A DNA stretch of 64,000 nt, taken from NCBI RefSeq assembly GCF_002252475.1, contig NZ_NNRK01000026.1:248001-312000 (forward strand), given 5' to 3'. Every line of letters starts with the position of its first letter. Position 1 is the first letter of the stretch. Under the pieces are notes generated by a model, which saw only the letters and a list, made by a program, of their open reading frames with translations, had not been told where the DNA came from and made no database searches. Positions 44,631-54,170 of the stretch are shown here, piece by piece. Both the position numbers and the translations under genes were made by a program. The stretch comes from Brucella rhizosphaerae. GTDB lineage: Bacteria; Pseudomonadota; Alphaproteobacteria; Rhizobiales; Rhizobiaceae.

Positions 44631-45464
44631 ATGAACCAGAATGAGGCACATTGCCTGGCTCTTCTGAGGGAAGCCGACCGGGATCGCTATCTTTCGGTGC
44701 TCTATGCGCCGGAGGACAAGCGCGGTGCGCTCGCAGCTCTCTATGCATTTAACGCGGAAATCGCCCGTATTCGGGATCTCGTTCATGAACCGTTGCCCGG
44801 TGAAGTTCGCCTGCAATGGTGGCGCGATCTCATTGACGGTGAGGCAAGGGGAAGTGCAGATGCGCATCCGGTTGCCGCAGCTCTGATTGAGACAATCACG
44901 AAATATGATCTGCCGCGTTCTGCTTTCGACAATTATTGCGAAGCGCGAATTTTCGATCTCTATGACGATCCGATGCCAAGCCGGAATGATCTTGAAGGCT
45001 ACTGTGGTGAAACCGCTTCCGCCCTCATTCAACTGGCAGGTTTCATTCTCGACCGCGATGCAGCTCAGTCTCATACTGAGACCGCGGGACACGCTGGCGT
45101 GGCCCAAGCGGTGACTGGTCTTTTGCGTCTGATACCGATTCATCGCCGTCGCGGGCAGCTCTATGTGCCTGCTGATATGTTGCAGGCAGTCGGTGTTACG
45201 CGTGAAGCTTTTCTCGGAAATGATGACAAATCGGCCCATGAGCGTGTGATCAGTGTGATGACGGCTCTTGCACGTGAGCATCTGGCAATTTTTGAGAAAG
45301 CCAGAAAAGAACTGCCCAAAAGCCTCGCTCCGGCATTCTTACCGTTGGCGCTTGTTCCAGCCTATCTCACGGCGATAGAACGACTGGGTGATAAAGCTGC
45401 GGATCAGGTCGCAGACCTTTCAGCTCTGCGCAAACAATGGCTGATGTTCAGAGCTGGATTCTAA
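44631..45464 (+). CDS. Squalene/phytoene synthase-like protein (NDUFAF6-like)
   Basis: A 277-aa all-helical isoprenoid-synthase-fold protein (YAPEDKRGALAALYAFNAEIARIRDLVHEPLPGEVRLQWWRD). The two Asp-rich metal motifs of true phytoene and squalene synthases (DxxxD) are not apparent; the first site reads RIRDLVHEP. This is typical of the NDUFAF6-like group, tied to respiratory complex I assembly in mitochondria. Adjacent to an NDUFAF3-like gene and in a genome with NDUFA12, the complex I role is plausible. Not a carotenoid enzyme on current evidence. Confidence 0.82.
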   Translation: MNQNEAHCLALLREADRDRYLSVLYAPEDKRGALAALYAFNAEIARIRDLVHEPLPGEVRLQWWRDLIDGEARGSADAHPVAAALIETITKYDLPRSAFDNYCEARIFDLYDDPMPSRNDLEGYCGETASALIQLAGFILDRDAAQSHTETAGHAGVAQAVTGLLRLIPIHRRRGQLYVPADMLQAVGVTREAFLGNDDKSAHERVISVMTALAREHLAIFEKARKELPKSLAPAFLPLALVPAYLTAIERLGDKAADQVADLSALRKQWLMFRAGF

Positions 45465-45469
45465 AAGAT

Positions 45470-45501
45470 AAGGCGGCTTTCTTTTTTAAGAAAACCGCCT
45501 T
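45470..45501. terminator. Bidirectional terminator between the NDUFAF6-like gene and trmFO
   Basis: AAGGCGG plus TTTCTT pairs with AAGAAA plus CCGCCTT around a T-rich loop. It lies between convergent genes. Confidence 0.8.
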
Positions 45502-45530
45502 AAGTCTTTGATTTATAATTTCTTTCAAAA

Positions 45531-46934
45531 CTATGCGTTATTACTCAACCACTCTTGGAAATCAGCGAGTGCGCGAGCAGACAATGCCCGTTTTTTAGCA
45601 ATAGTCTTTTCTTTGCCGCGCAGGCGCTTGCCTTCTGGCTTTGGAACGTCAATTGGCGGAAATAACCCGAAATTCACATTCATTGGCTGGAATGACCGCT
45701 TGCCCGGTTCATCGTCAGCAACGATGTGACCGCCAGTGATGTGGCCCAGAAGCGCACCAAAAGCTGAGGTCACTGGAGGCGCAACAGGAGTTTTGCCGAG
45801 CTTTTCAGCGGCAGTGAATCGGCCTGCAAGCAAACCAATGGCCGATGATTCGACGTAGCCTTCGCAACCCGTGATCTGACCAGCGAAGCGCAGGGACTGG
45901 CGCGACTTCAAGCGCAGCACGTTATCCAGAAGTACCGGCGAATTGAGGTAAGTATTGCGATGCAGTCCGCCGAGACGTGCAAATTCTGCATTCTCAAGAC
46001 CGGGAATCATTTTGAAGATGCCGGTTTGCGAGCCGTATTTCAGCTTCGTCTGGAAGCCGACCATATTGTAGAGTGTGCCAAGCGCATTGTCCTGACGCAA
46101 TTGCACGACCGCATAGGCCTTCACCGTTGGGTTGTGCTCATTGGTGAGGCCCATTGGCTTCATCGGTCCATGGCGCAAGGTCTCAGCTCCGCGTTCCGCC
46201 ATGACTTCAATAGGCAGGCAGCCGTCGAAATAGGGCGTACCTTCCCATTCCTTGAACTCGGTCGTATCGCCCTCGATCAGTGCTGCAACAAAAGCCTCAT
46301 ACTGCTCCTTATCCATGGGGCAGTTGATGTAATCCTTGCCGGTGCCGCCCGGACCGACCTTGTCGTAGCGTGACTGGAACCAGCAGACGTCCATATTGAT
46401 CGAATCAAAATGCACAATCGGTGCAATTGCATCAAAAAATGCCAGCGCGTCGGCGCCGGTCTGTGCCTGAATGGCTTCAGCCAGAGAGGGCGCTGTCAGT
46501 GGGCCGGTCGCGACAATTGCTGTGCCCCATTCTTCCGGTGGCAGGCCAATGATTTCTTCGCGCTCAATAGTGATGAGCGGGTGCGCTTCAAGTTTCGCGG
46601 TTACTGCCTGCGAAAAGCCTTCGCGATCTACTGCCAAAGCGCCGCCTGCCGGAACCTGATTTGCATCGGCACATGCCATGATCAGCGAGCCTGCAAGGCG
46701 CATCTCGGCATGGAGCACACCGACTGCATTGGTCTCTGCATCGTCGGAGCGGAAAGAATTCGAGCATACCAGCTCAGCAAGCTGCTCTGTCTTGTGTGCG
46801 TCCGTTCCGCGAACCGGACGCATTTCATGCAGAACAACTGGAACGCCAGCCTGCGCGATTTGCCACGCGGCTTCAGAGCCGGCAAGGCCGCCACCTACAA
46901 CATGAACGGGGGAGATATTGGTATCGTTTGACAT
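45531..46934 (-). CDS. trmFO: Methylenetetrahydrofolate-tRNA-(uracil-5-)-methyltransferase TrmFO
   Basis: A 467-aa folate/FAD-dependent enzyme forming 5-methyluridine at position 54 of the tRNA T-loop. The N-terminal Rossmann signature [18 protein letters not shown] and the family blocks [36 protein letters not shown] and [21 protein letters not shown] are present. ATG 46934 (MSNDTN) is favoured over an upstream in-frame start at 47024. It converges on the preceding gene at a strong terminator. Confidence 0.95.
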   Translation of the reverse strand: MSNDTNISPVHVVGGGLAGSEAAWQIAQAGVPVVLHEMRPVRGTDAHKTEQLAELVCSNSFRSDDAETNAVGVLHAEMRLAGSLIMACADANQVPAGGALAVDREGFSQAVTAKLEAHPLITIEREEIIGLPPEEWGTAIVATGPLTAPSLAEAIQAQTGADALAFFDAIAPIVHFDSINMDVCWFQSRYDKVGPGGTGKDYINCPMDKEQYEAFVAALIEGDTTEFKEWEGTPYFDGCLPIEVMAERGAETLRHGPMKPMGLTNEHNPTVKAYAVVQLRQDNALGTLYNMVGFQTKLKYGSQTGIFKMIPGLENAEFARLGGLHRNTYLNSPVLLDNVLRLKSRQSLRFAGQITGCEGYVESSAIGLLAGRFTAAEKLGKTPVAPPVTSAFGALLGHITGGHIVADDEPGKRSFQPMNVNFGLFPPIDVPKPEGKRLRGKEKTIAKKRALSARALADFQEWLSNNA

Positions 46935-47119
46935 GGCACCCCAATACCGTTTTTGCATGATGCCTTCAATGGGAGAAAGCATGGACGGATTGGGAAAGAG
47001 AAGGCCAGAACGGTTCTGGTTCAAACGGTATCGTTAAAACCACTCTATCGCTCGGCTTTGACCCGTTATCCAACACAAAACGGCTGTGCGCTTTTGTGTG
47101 AAGTATCCTGAAAAGACAA

Positions 47120-47267
47120 ATGGCATCCGACGCGGGAGGAGGTGCGACGGATGCCATTATTGTCAGACCGGAATTGGGAGGAGGAGAGACCGGTCTTGGT
47201 ATCGCAAAGCATGGGAGGAGGAGTGCTTTGCGACGAACCGAGCCTGATGGGAGGAGGATTCAGGCTC
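47120..47267 (-). ncRNA. Array of four anti-Shine-Dalgarno hairpins (CcsR / cuckoo-type small RNAs)
   Basis: Four consecutive stem-loops lie at 47240-47267, 47202-47233, 47165-47196 and 47120-47157 (minus-strand order). Their stems are perfect and unrelated in sequence (8, 10, 7 and 10 bp), yet every loop contains the identical nonamer CCTCCTCCC. That motif is complementary to GGGAGGAGG-type ribosome-binding sites. The last stem is followed by a T-rich stretch on the minus strand, fitting a terminator. The array begins 17 bases after the stop of a DUF1127 gene. In Rhodobacter sphaeroides CcsR1-4 share this exact layout, nonamer and neighbour and are induced by stress; related 'cuckoo' RNAs are described across alphaproteobacteria. 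An extra 8-bp hairpin lies at 47073-47099. Confidence 0.85.
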
Positions 47268-47284
47268 AGGAAACTGAAATCTGA

Positions 47285-47431
47285 TTAGCGTGCCTTGGAC
47301 TGACGCGCTACATAAGGAATGTCTGCGCGGGAAATGCCAAGGTCGTTCAGTTCGCGAGTCGAGAGCTGGTTCAGCTCATTGACAGTATCGCGATAACGGC
47401 GCCAGTTGTTGTAAGAGCGGAAAAGGTTCAT
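47285..47431 (-). CDS. DUF1127 small Arg-rich protein
   Basis: A 48-aa protein. The sequence MNLFRSYNNWRRYRDTVNEL, then NQLSTRELNDLGISRADIPY and VARQSK, has the DUF1127 pattern: aromatic/basic N-terminus, then L-S-x-REL-DLGI-R-DI. The DLGISRADI core is diagnostic. Small DUF1127 proteins act in RNA metabolism, stress and phosphate responses in alphaproteobacteria; CcaF1 of Rhodobacter is one. The sRNA array directly downstream suggests cotranscription and processing from the same RNA, as for ccaF1-ccsR1-4. Ribosome site GGAAT lies 8-12 bases before the ATG. Confidence 0.92.
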   Translation of the reverse strand: MNLFRSYNNWRRYRDTVNELNQLSTRELNDLGISRADIPYVARQSKAR

Positions 47432-47701
47432 GGTGTTATTCCTTCATCGTTGAGGAATTGGTGTTCAATTCATCTTGTTTGCTGCCCAGTATATAACTCA
47501 TTGTTTTCGCTACTTGCAGACCCGAGTTTGCATAGCTGCCTTGCGGGTTCTGCACGACGCGCTAAATCGATTAGACTGGTCAGGCACACAATTGCCTCAA
47601 ACTGATTTGCGCTAACTATTTGCCGGCTGGCGAGTTTCCTATATGTTCTCAGTCACTTGTATTAGGCTTTGCATCAACAGATAGATTCTTCGGGAGTTGT
47701 T

Positions 47702-48826
47702 TTGTCGTTTTCAGTTTCTGTAGAGCGCCTGATTGAGCGCTGGCAGCATGACGGACTTATCGATGCCGAAACGGCGTCGCGCCTGAATGTTGATCTCGAA
47801 AAACGTGGTCCCCGCTTCAGCCTTGGCTCGGTCCTGGCGACACTTGGCGGATTGTTGCTGGGAGCTGCGGTCATCATGCTGATCGCCGCCAACTGGCAGG
47901 ACATGCCGCGCATTATGCGTATCGGGCTGATCTTTGTATTGATCTGGGCCTGCTATCTGGGTGGCGCATGGCGACAATCACGCGGCGACAGGATATTGCC
48001 GCCAGCGCTTTACATAATCGCTGCATCGTCCTTTGGTGCTGGCATAGCACTGGTCGGTCAGATGTATCATCTGTCGGGCGATGTGCATTCGGCAGCACTC
48101 GTCTGGGCAGGTGGTGTTCTGGCATCCGCTTTCCTGTTGCGATCGCCGGTGCTGACAGCTTTTGGTGCGGGCGTGGCGTGCTTCTATCTGTCTACATACG
48201 CTTTCAACAATAACTATGGTGATTTCAGCTATCGCTGGATAGGACCACTGCTTGTTCTTGTAGGCGCTGGCGCTGCACGTTTTACGCGCTCCCGGCACGC
48301 CGCGCATCTATGGTGCCTGTTTGTTTTAGGCTGGGCTGCTCTTCTTTATTCTGAGCATGAAAGCCGTGAGATTCTCGGCATGATGTTGATCGTCGGCATT
48401 GCCTTGATGCTGGCGGACGCTTTTGCGCACGAAGCTTTGCAGAAACTGACGCGATTTGCGCACCCTTTGGCTTCCTATGGATTGTTGCTTGCATTGATGG
48501 CCCTTGGCATTCTGCAAATTGACCGAATGGTCTCGTCCATCTTCGATCAGGACATCGCACATGATGTCATTTATGGCATTCTGATATTGGCACTTTCCAT
48601 CGGTGCGCTCGCATTGTGTGGACGAGATAATGGCAGCTTGCGTTCGATTGCCTATGCGGCCTTCTCCTTTGAAGTGCTTTATCTTGCCTTCTCGACCGTT
48701 GGATCGATGATCGGCACTTCCGGCTTCTTCCTCACTGCGGGCGTTCTGGTGCTGCTGCTTGCTGCCTTTGTGCGTCGTATGGAGAACAGGTTTGGGCGAA
48801 AGCGCGGGCTGGAGGTGCAGTCATGA
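47702..48826 (+). CDS. DUF2157 multi-pass membrane protein
   Basis: A 374-aa protein. The cytosolic N-terminus (VERLIERWQHDGLIDAETASRLNVDLEK) leads into FSLGSVLATLGGLLLGAAVIMLIAANWQDMPRIMRIGLIF, the DUF2157 hallmark, and about ten further membrane helices. A TTG at 47702 is preceded by GGGAG and gives the expected N-terminus; a start at 47669 is also open. The function is not established. It overlaps the GDYxxLxY gene by four bases; these two families are frequently paired, implying a joint envelope role. Confidence 0.88.
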   Translation: MSFSVSVERLIERWQHDGLIDAETASRLNVDLEKRGPRFSLGSVLATLGGLLLGAAVIMLIAANWQDMPRIMRIGLIFVLIWACYLGGAWRQSRGDRILPPALYIIAASSFGAGIALVGQMYHLSGDVHSAALVWAGGVLASAFLLRSPVLTAFGAGVACFYLSTYAFNNNYGDFSYRWIGPLLVLVGAGAARFTRSRHAAHLWCLFVLGWAALLYSEHESREILGMMLIVGIALMLADAFAHEALQKLTRFAHPLASYGLLLALMALGILQIDRMVSSIFDQDIAHDVIYGILILALSIGALALCGRDNGSLRSIAYAAFSFEVLYLAFSTVGSMIGTSGFFLTAGVLVLLLAAFVRRMENRFGRKRGLEVQS

Positions 48827-49395
48827 GCATCTTTAAAAATAAATGGCTCTATGCCGGCGCAGTTGCGGCGGCGTTGCTTCAAACAGGCGTTCTTTATGCG
48901 AGCATTGAAAAGCGTGCGTCGGTATTGCGTTCCGGGCATGAGATTGTGTTGCAGGCGCGACCGGTTGACCCCCGCGATCTGATGCGTGGCGATTATGTGA
49001 TCCTTGGCTACGAGATCACATCGGTTGACCGAAAGATTATTCAGGGAACACCTGCCGATGGCGCTCGCGATGTCTATGTGGCACTGAAGCCTGATGCTGG
49101 CGGCATCTGGAAAATCTCGCGGGCATCATTCATACCGCTCACGGATTTGGCTTCTGATGAAGTCCAGATTCTGGGGCAATCAACCTATGGTATTTCGGAT
49201 TATCCCGATGCGGTAATCAGTCTGAACTATGGCATAGAGCGCTATTACGTACCTGAAGGTGAGGGCCGTGCAATCGAAGACAGCCAGCGTGATTTGCAAA
49301 TCACCGCTGTGGTCGTTGTCGATGATGCGGGCACTGCTGTCATGAAAGCCTTACGCGATAACGGCAAGCAACTTTATCAGGAGCCGCTCTATTAA
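48823..49395 (+). CDS. GDYXXLXY-domain membrane-anchored protein
   Basis: A 190-aa protein with one N-terminal membrane helix (about residues 8-27) and an extracytoplasmic beta-rich domain. The signature RGDYVILGYEI near residues 55-65 defines the family, with PVDPRDLMRGDY just ahead. Two Lys/Arg-rich loops and IERYYVPEGEGRAIE follow. No function is established. It is translationally coupled to the DUF2157 gene (ATGA overlap). Confidence 0.9.
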   Translation: MSIFKNKWLYAGAVAAALLQTGVLYASIEKRASVLRSGHEIVLQARPVDPRDLMRGDYVILGYEITSVDRKIIQGTPADGARDVYVALKPDAGGIWKISRASFIPLTDLASDEVQILGQSTYGISDYPDAVISLNYGIERYYVPEGEGRAIEDSQRDLQITAVVVVDDAGTAVMKALRDNGKQLYQEPLY

Positions 49396-49495
49396 AGCGC
49401 ATCTCTAAAGGCGTGCAAAGGCTGTGGGACAAGGTGCGCGCAACAACGGAATATTGGAGCGCGATCTGATTTAATTGGATTGAAAAGTGCTCTAA
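49392..49495. repeat. Intergenic mosaic repeat before tRNA-Leu
   Basis: It aligns in pattern with 41745-41843 (AAAGCGCAT..., GGCTGTGGGACAA, TTGGAGCG..., GTGCTCTAA). It begins at the stop of the GDYXXLXY gene. The remaining bases up to 49723 hold no gene and presumably the tRNA promoter. Confidence 0.55.
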
Positions 49496-49723
49496 TGTCG
49501 TTCCGATTGAAAAGGGGCTTGGCTAAGGCGACAAGATCGCTATATAGGGGCGGACAGAACGAAAGCGCTTCGGCTTGAAAGAGCTGGCAAATCAATGCCG
49601 GTAAAACGGCTTTTTTCCTTTGAACCGGGAAAATTGAATGATATAGAGACGCGCGCTTTCGAGAGGCGGTTCAATAACTGAGGCGAATTTAGTGCATTCG
49701 GTGGAATGTACTTCGGTTCAGAG

Positions 49724-49806
49724 GCGGATATGGCGAAATTGGTAGACGCACCAGATTTAGGTTCTGGCGGGAGACCGTGGGGGTTCGAGTCCCTCTATCC
49801 GCACCA
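49724..49806 (+). tRNA. tRNA-Leu, anticodon TAG
   Basis: The acceptor stem GCGGATA (49724-49730) pairs with TATCCGC (49796-49802), followed by discriminator A and an encoded CCA (49804-49806). The anticodon stem-loop CCAGA-TTTAGGT-TCTGG carries anticodon TAG. The long variable arm (GCGGGAGACCGT) and T arm GGGGGTTCGAGTCCC are typical of tRNA-Leu. It reads CUN codons, chiefly CUA. Confidence 0.97.
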
Positions 49807-49895
49807 ACTGCTATGAGGCAAAAGAATTTCTCTCCCGCGACAAGGCAATATACGCCAGTAACGGCGGGACAATGACAAGAAGTGAAGGTTTGAAC

Positions 49896-51326
49896 ATGCA
49901 GGTTACCGAAACGCTCAATGAAGGGCTGAAGCGCGAGATTAAAGTCGTGGTTCCGGCCGGAGATCTCGAAGCCAAGCTCTCTGAGCGGCTCGAAACTGCG
50001 CGTGGTCGCGCCAAGATCAACGGCTTCCGTCCAGGCAAAGTGCCAACAGCACATCTGCGCAAGACCTATGGCAAGTCCTTCATGGCTGAGATCGTGAACG
50101 AAATCCTCAACGATTCGTCGCGTTCGATCCTTGCTGACCGCAACGAAAAGTCGGCAACGCAGCCTGTAGTTTCGATGCCGGAAGACGAAAAAGAAGCCGA
50201 ACAGATTCTTGACGGCAAGGCCGATTTCGTTTTCTCGCTGACTTACGAAGTTCTGCCAGCAATCGAAGTCAAGGATTTCTCCAAGATCGCTGTTACCCGT
50301 GAAGTCGTCGACATCGCTGATGAAGAAGTAGACGAACAGGTTAAGCGCATCGCTTCTTCGACTCGCACTTTTGAGACCAAAAAGGGCAAAGCCGAAAACG
50401 AAGATCGCGTAACGATCGACTATCTCGGCAAGCTTGATGGCGAGCCATTTGAAGGCGGCGCAGACACTGATGCGCAGCTCATTCTCGGTTCGGGCCAGTT
50501 CATTCCTGGCTTTGAAGAGCAGCTCGTTGGCGTTAAGGCTGGCGATGAGAAGGTCATCAACGTAACCTTCCCAGCTGAGTATGGCGCAGCCCATCTCGCA
50601 GGTAAGGAAGCTACCTTCGACATCACCGTCAAGGAAGTTGCCAAGCCAAACGAACTCGTTCTCGACGATGAAACTGCAAAGAAGCTCGGCATCGAATCGC
50701 TTGAGCGTCTGCGTCAGGTTGTTCGTGAGCAGATCGAAAGCCAGTACGGCCAGATCACTCGCCAGAAGGTTAAGCGTCAGATTCTCGATGCTCTCGATGG
50801 CGATTACCAGTTCGAAACTCCAGAGAAGCTTGTTGATGCAGAGTTCAACAACATCTGGCAGCAGATCAATTTTGACCTGCAAGAGGCTGGCCGCACGTTC
50901 GAAGATGAAGAAACCACTGAAGAAGCTGCTCGCGAAGAATACCGCAAGCTTGCTGAACGCCGCGTTCGTCTCGGTCTGGTTCTCTCCGAAATCGGTGAAA
51001 AGGCTGGCGTAGAAGTTTCTGAAGAAGAACTGCAGCGCGCTGTTTATGATCAGGTACGTCGCTACCCAGGTCAGGAAAAGGAAATCTACGAATTCCTGCG
51101 CAAGACGCCGGATGCAGTTGCTAACCTTCGTGCGCCTATCTTTGAAGAGAAGGTCGTTGACCATCTGCTCGCAAACATCAACGTGACCGACAAGAAGGTT
51201 TCGAAGGAAGAGCTGACTGCAGACGACGAAGATGCAACTTCGGAAGCAAAGCCAGCCAAGAAGGCTGCTGCGAAGAAGAAAGCTGCTCCTAAGAAGAAGG
51301 CAGAAGAAAAGTCTGAAGAGGCTTAA
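49896..51326 (+). CDS. tig: Trigger factor
   Basis: A 476-aa ribosome-bound chaperone and peptidyl-prolyl isomerase. The N-terminal domain contains the ribosome signature GFRPGKVP (residues about 44-51) and [23 protein letters not shown]. The FKBP-type domain (about 155-250) has [19 protein letters not shown] and [25 protein letters not shown]. The helical C-terminal arm ends in a Lys/Ala/Glu-rich tail. ATG 49896 follows AAGG; the longer frame to 49872 is not conserved. A strong terminator follows. Confidence 0.97.
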   Translation: MQVTETLNEGLKREIKVVVPAGDLEAKLSERLETARGRAKINGFRPGKVPTAHLRKTYGKSFMAEIVNEILNDSSRSILADRNEKSATQPVVSMPEDEKEAEQILDGKADFVFSLTYEVLPAIEVKDFSKIAVTREVVDIADEEVDEQVKRIASSTRTFETKKGKAENEDRVTIDYLGKLDGEPFEGGADTDAQLILGSGQFIPGFEEQLVGVKAGDEKVINVTFPAEYGAAHLAGKEATFDITVKEVAKPNELVLDDETAKKLGIESLERLRQVVREQIESQYGQITRQKVKRQILDALDGDYQFETPEKLVDAEFNNIWQQINFDLQEAGRTFEDEETTEEAAREEYRKLAERRVRLGLVLSEIGEKAGVEVSEEELQRAVYDQVRRYPGQEKEIYEFLRKTPDAVANLRAPIFEEKVVDHLLANINVTDKKVSKEELTADDEDATSEAKPAKKAAAKKKAAPKKKAEEKSEEA

Positions 51327-51349
51327 TTCTTCTCTCCTGAAATTTATTG

Positions 51350-51377
51350 AAAAGGCCGCGCACAGCGCGGCCTTTTT
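51350..51377 (+). terminator. Intrinsic terminator after tig
   Basis: AAAAGGCCGCGC, a short ACA loop and GCGCGGCC are followed by TTTTT. Confidence 0.92.
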
Positions 51378-51422
51378 ATTTGTTCAAAGTGAATTTGGTC
51401 AGCCATTAAAAGGAGCTATGAC

Positions 51423-51917
51423 ATGAATGATCTGCCATATCTCCAATTAGCGGTGACGATGCTGGACGAGCCTCATGAACCTGTCTGGCCACGAGATACT
51501 ATGATAGGGCGATTTTCTGAGGAAACGGCACGGCGCGCACATGCATTGCTGGTTACTTCCTATGCCAATGGTGGTGGCTCTGTCGAAGATTTTGACAGCT
51601 GGTATCGTGGACTGATCGCCGATAGCGAGTATGATCCGGACCTGACCATACCGGTTCTGGATCTGTCCGGTCGGATCGTGGCTTTTGCGCAATGCTGGAA
51701 CAGCGGCTTTGTCAAGGATCTGGTTGTTGATCCGGACAGGCGACGAGAAGGACTGGGAGAGGCGCTTCTGCTTCACATCCTCAGGCTTTTCTTCTATCGC
51801 GGACAGCATACAGTCAGTTTGAAAGTTGAGTTGAACAATCCCTCTGGTGCCGAAAGGCTTTACCGGCGAATTGGGTTTGAAAACGTTCTTTCGGCCAAAG
51901 CGGCCACGAATCCCTGA
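51423..51917 (+). CDS. GNAT family N-acetyltransferase
   Basis: A 164-aa acetyltransferase. The acetyl-CoA pyrophosphate loop is FVKDLVVDPDRRREGLGEALLLHILR (RRxGxG/A), and the late motif VELNNPSGAERLYRRIGFE is typical. The N-terminal 60 residues are substrate-specific and unrecognised. AGGAG precedes the start. The substrate is unknown; a single gene between tig and gatB. Confidence 0.85.
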   Translation: MNDLPYLQLAVTMLDEPHEPVWPRDTMIGRFSEETARRAHALLVTSYANGGGSVEDFDSWYRGLIADSEYDPDLTIPVLDLSGRIVAFAQCWNSGFVKDLVVDPDRRREGLGEALLLHILRLFFYRGQHTVSLKVELNNPSGAERLYRRIGFENVLSAKAATNP

Positions 51918-52033
51918 GCAAATTGCCGTGAAAGGCAGAGAAGGCTTGCCAGTCTGCGCCGTTTGTTTTAGCCAAAGTCAGACAAAATTTTTGCTGCGCA
52001 TTGCGTCGCACAGGAAAAGATAGACGAGTTACT

Positions 52034-53536
52034 ATGACCCTTATCGATACGCGTACGCCTGAACCAAAACGCTTCATCTCTGGCGCCACCGGCGACTGGG
52101 AAGTCGTCATTGGCATGGAAGTCCACGCTCAGGTCACGTCCGAGTCGAAGCTGTTCTCCGGCGCTTCCACGTCGTTTGGTGCAGAACCGAATGCCAATGT
52201 GTCTCTGGTGGATGCCGCGATGCCGGGTATGCTGCCGGTCATCAATGTGGAATGCGTTAAACAGGCTGTACGTACTGGTATTGGCCTTAATGCACAGATC
52301 AATCTGAAATCGGTTTTTGACCGCAAAAACTATTTCTATCCAGATCTGCCGCAGGGCTATCAGATTTCGCAGTTCAAGCAGCCGATTGTTGGCGAAGGCA
52401 AGATCATGATTTCGGTCGGCCCTGACAATAAGGGCCAGTTCGAAGATGTCGAGATTGGTATTGAACGTCTGCATCTTGAACAGGATGCCGGCAAGTCGAT
52501 CCACGATCAGCATCCAACCATGTCTTATGTCGATCTGAACCGTTCTGGCGTGGCACTGATGGAAATCGTGTCCAAGCCGGATTTGCGTTCGTCTGACGAA
52601 GCGCGCGCTTACCTGACCAAGTTACGCACGATTGTTCGCTACCTTGGCACTTGTGACGGCAACATGGACGAAGGCTCGATGCGTGCTGACGTGAACGTTT
52701 CCGTGCGTCGTCCGGGTGGTGAATTCGGTACGCGTTGCGAAATCAAGAACGTAAATTCCATTCGCTTTGTTGGTCAGTCGATCGAGTATGAAGCGCGCCG
52801 CCAGATTGCAATTCTGGAAGATGGTGGCTCGATTGATCAGGAAACCCGTCTGTTTGATCCAGTCAAAGGCGAGACGCGCTCGATGCGTTCGAAGGAAGAA
52901 GCGCACGATTATCGCTATTTCCCGGATCCTGATCTTCTGCCGCTTGAGTTCGATCAGGCTTTTGTTGACGCGCTGGCTGCTGAATTGCCTGAACTGCCAG
53001 ACGTCAAAAAAGACCGTCTTGTCGAAAAGCTTGGCATTTCTGTTTATGATGCGTCAATTCTGGTCTCGGAAAAGGCAATTGCCGACTATTATGAAGCGGT
53101 TTGTGATGGCCGTGACGGCAAGGCCGCCGCAAACTGGGTCATCAATGATCTCCTTGGCGCGCTGAACAAGGCCAGCAAGGATATCGAAGAATCGCCTGTT
53201 TCTCCGGCCCAGCTTGGCGCTATCATCGATCTGATTAAAGACGGAACCATTTCCGGCAAGATCGCCAAGGAGCTGTTCGAGATTGTCTGGAATGAAGGTG
53301 GTGATCCAAAGCAGCTCGTTGAAGATCGTGGCATGAAGCAGGTTACTGACACTGGTGCCATCGAAAAGGCCGTTGACGATATCATCGCTGCCAACCCGGA
53401 CAAGGTTGAGCAGGCCAAGGCCAAGCCAACCATGGCTGGCTGGTTCGTTGGTCAGGTCATGAAGGCAACGGGTGGCAAAGCCAACCCGCAGGCCGTGAAC
53501 GATCTGGTCAAATCCAAGCTTGGGATTGAAGAATAA
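52034..53536 (+). CDS. gatB: Aspartyl/glutamyl-tRNA(Asn/Gln) amidotransferase subunit B
   Basis: A 500-aa subunit of GatCAB, which amidates mischarged Glu-tRNA-Gln or Asp-tRNA-Asn. Visible motifs are [72 protein letters not shown] and [15 protein letters not shown]. The C-terminal helical domain and YqeY-like tail ([30 protein letters not shown]) are present. ATG 52034 gives the normal N-terminus. gatC and gatA are not in the window. Confidence 0.97.
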   Translation: MTLIDTRTPEPKRFISGATGDWEVVIGMEVHAQVTSESKLFSGASTSFGAEPNANVSLVDAAMPGMLPVINVECVKQAVRTGIGLNAQINLKSVFDRKNYFYPDLPQGYQISQFKQPIVGEGKIMISVGPDNKGQFEDVEIGIERLHLEQDAGKSIHDQHPTMSYVDLNRSGVALMEIVSKPDLRSSDEARAYLTKLRTIVRYLGTCDGNMDEGSMRADVNVSVRRPGGEFGTRCEIKNVNSIRFVGQSIEYEARRQIAILEDGGSIDQETRLFDPVKGETRSMRSKEEAHDYRYFPDPDLLPLEFDQAFVDALAAELPELPDVKKDRLVEKLGISVYDASILVSEKAIADYYEAVCDGRDGKAAANWVINDLLGALNKASKDIEESPVSPAQLGAIIDLIKDGTISGKIAKELFEIVWNEGGDPKQLVEDRGMKQVTDTGAIEKAVDDIIAANPDKVEQAKAKPTMAGWFVGQVMKATGGKANPQAVNDLVKSKLGIEE

Positions 53537-54039
53537 TGTGGGTTCGCAGCGCCAGTGAAGCCGATCTGAAGGCCGTGCATGAACTGCTGGTTTCGACCTG
53601 GCATGCAACCTTTGACGATATTATTGGCCGGGAGATGGTGAATACCGTCACCGGTCAATGGCACTCGGTTGCAGCTTTGAAAGCCAATCTGAAGAAGCCT
53701 TATTCGGAATTCATTGTCGCGGATAATGGTGCAGGTGGTATTGATGGAATGGCTTTCGCAAGCCAGACCGGCGACGGTAAAGCCTCGCTTCACCAGCTTT
53801 ATGTTCGTCCTGATGCGCAGGTGCAGGGCATTGGCACTATGCTCCTTGCGGAAGTCGAAATGGCTTTTCCGGGCGTGAACACGATGCGGCTTGAAGTGAT
53901 CGAGCGGAATGCAAAGTCTGTTCGCTTTTATGAACGCAAAGGCTACGCGCAGGTTGGTCGCAGTGAAGATTGGGGTGATCCCAATTGCAAGGAACCTGTA
54001 TTGATTATGGAAAAGTCTCTCGAAGGCTGGTCTATGTAA
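53536..54039 (+). CDS. GNAT family N-acetyltransferase
   Basis: A 167-aa acetyltransferase. Its CoA-binding motif is LHQLYVRPDAQVQGIGTMLLAEVE (Q-x-x-G-x-G/A) and VIERNAKSVRFYERKGYAQVG is the closing motif. The start overlaps the gatB stop (TAATG), so it is likely cotranslated. The substrate is unknown. Confidence 0.9.
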   Translation: MWVRSASEADLKAVHELLVSTWHATFDDIIGREMVNTVTGQWHSVAALKANLKKPYSEFIVADNGAGGIDGMAFASQTGDGKASLHQLYVRPDAQVQGIGTMLLAEVEMAFPGVNTMRLEVIERNAKSVRFYERKGYAQVGRSEDWGDPNCKEPVLIMEKSLEGWSM

Positions 54040-54170
54040 ACATTCTTGCCGCTGCATCATACTCTTGTGACAGCGGCAACTTGCCCCTTGCCTTGGGCCT
54101 TTGATAGGGCCATAAGCGTTGAAAACCCGGTAGTTCTTCTGCCTGTGGCAATAACGGATCTGGATAGGTC

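Noticed and set aside
49689..51164. 491-codon minus-strand open frame over the trigger factor gene
   Set aside because: It is antisense to a clear tig gene and also covers the tRNA; its composition (many Leu, Phe, Asn) is a frame shadow.
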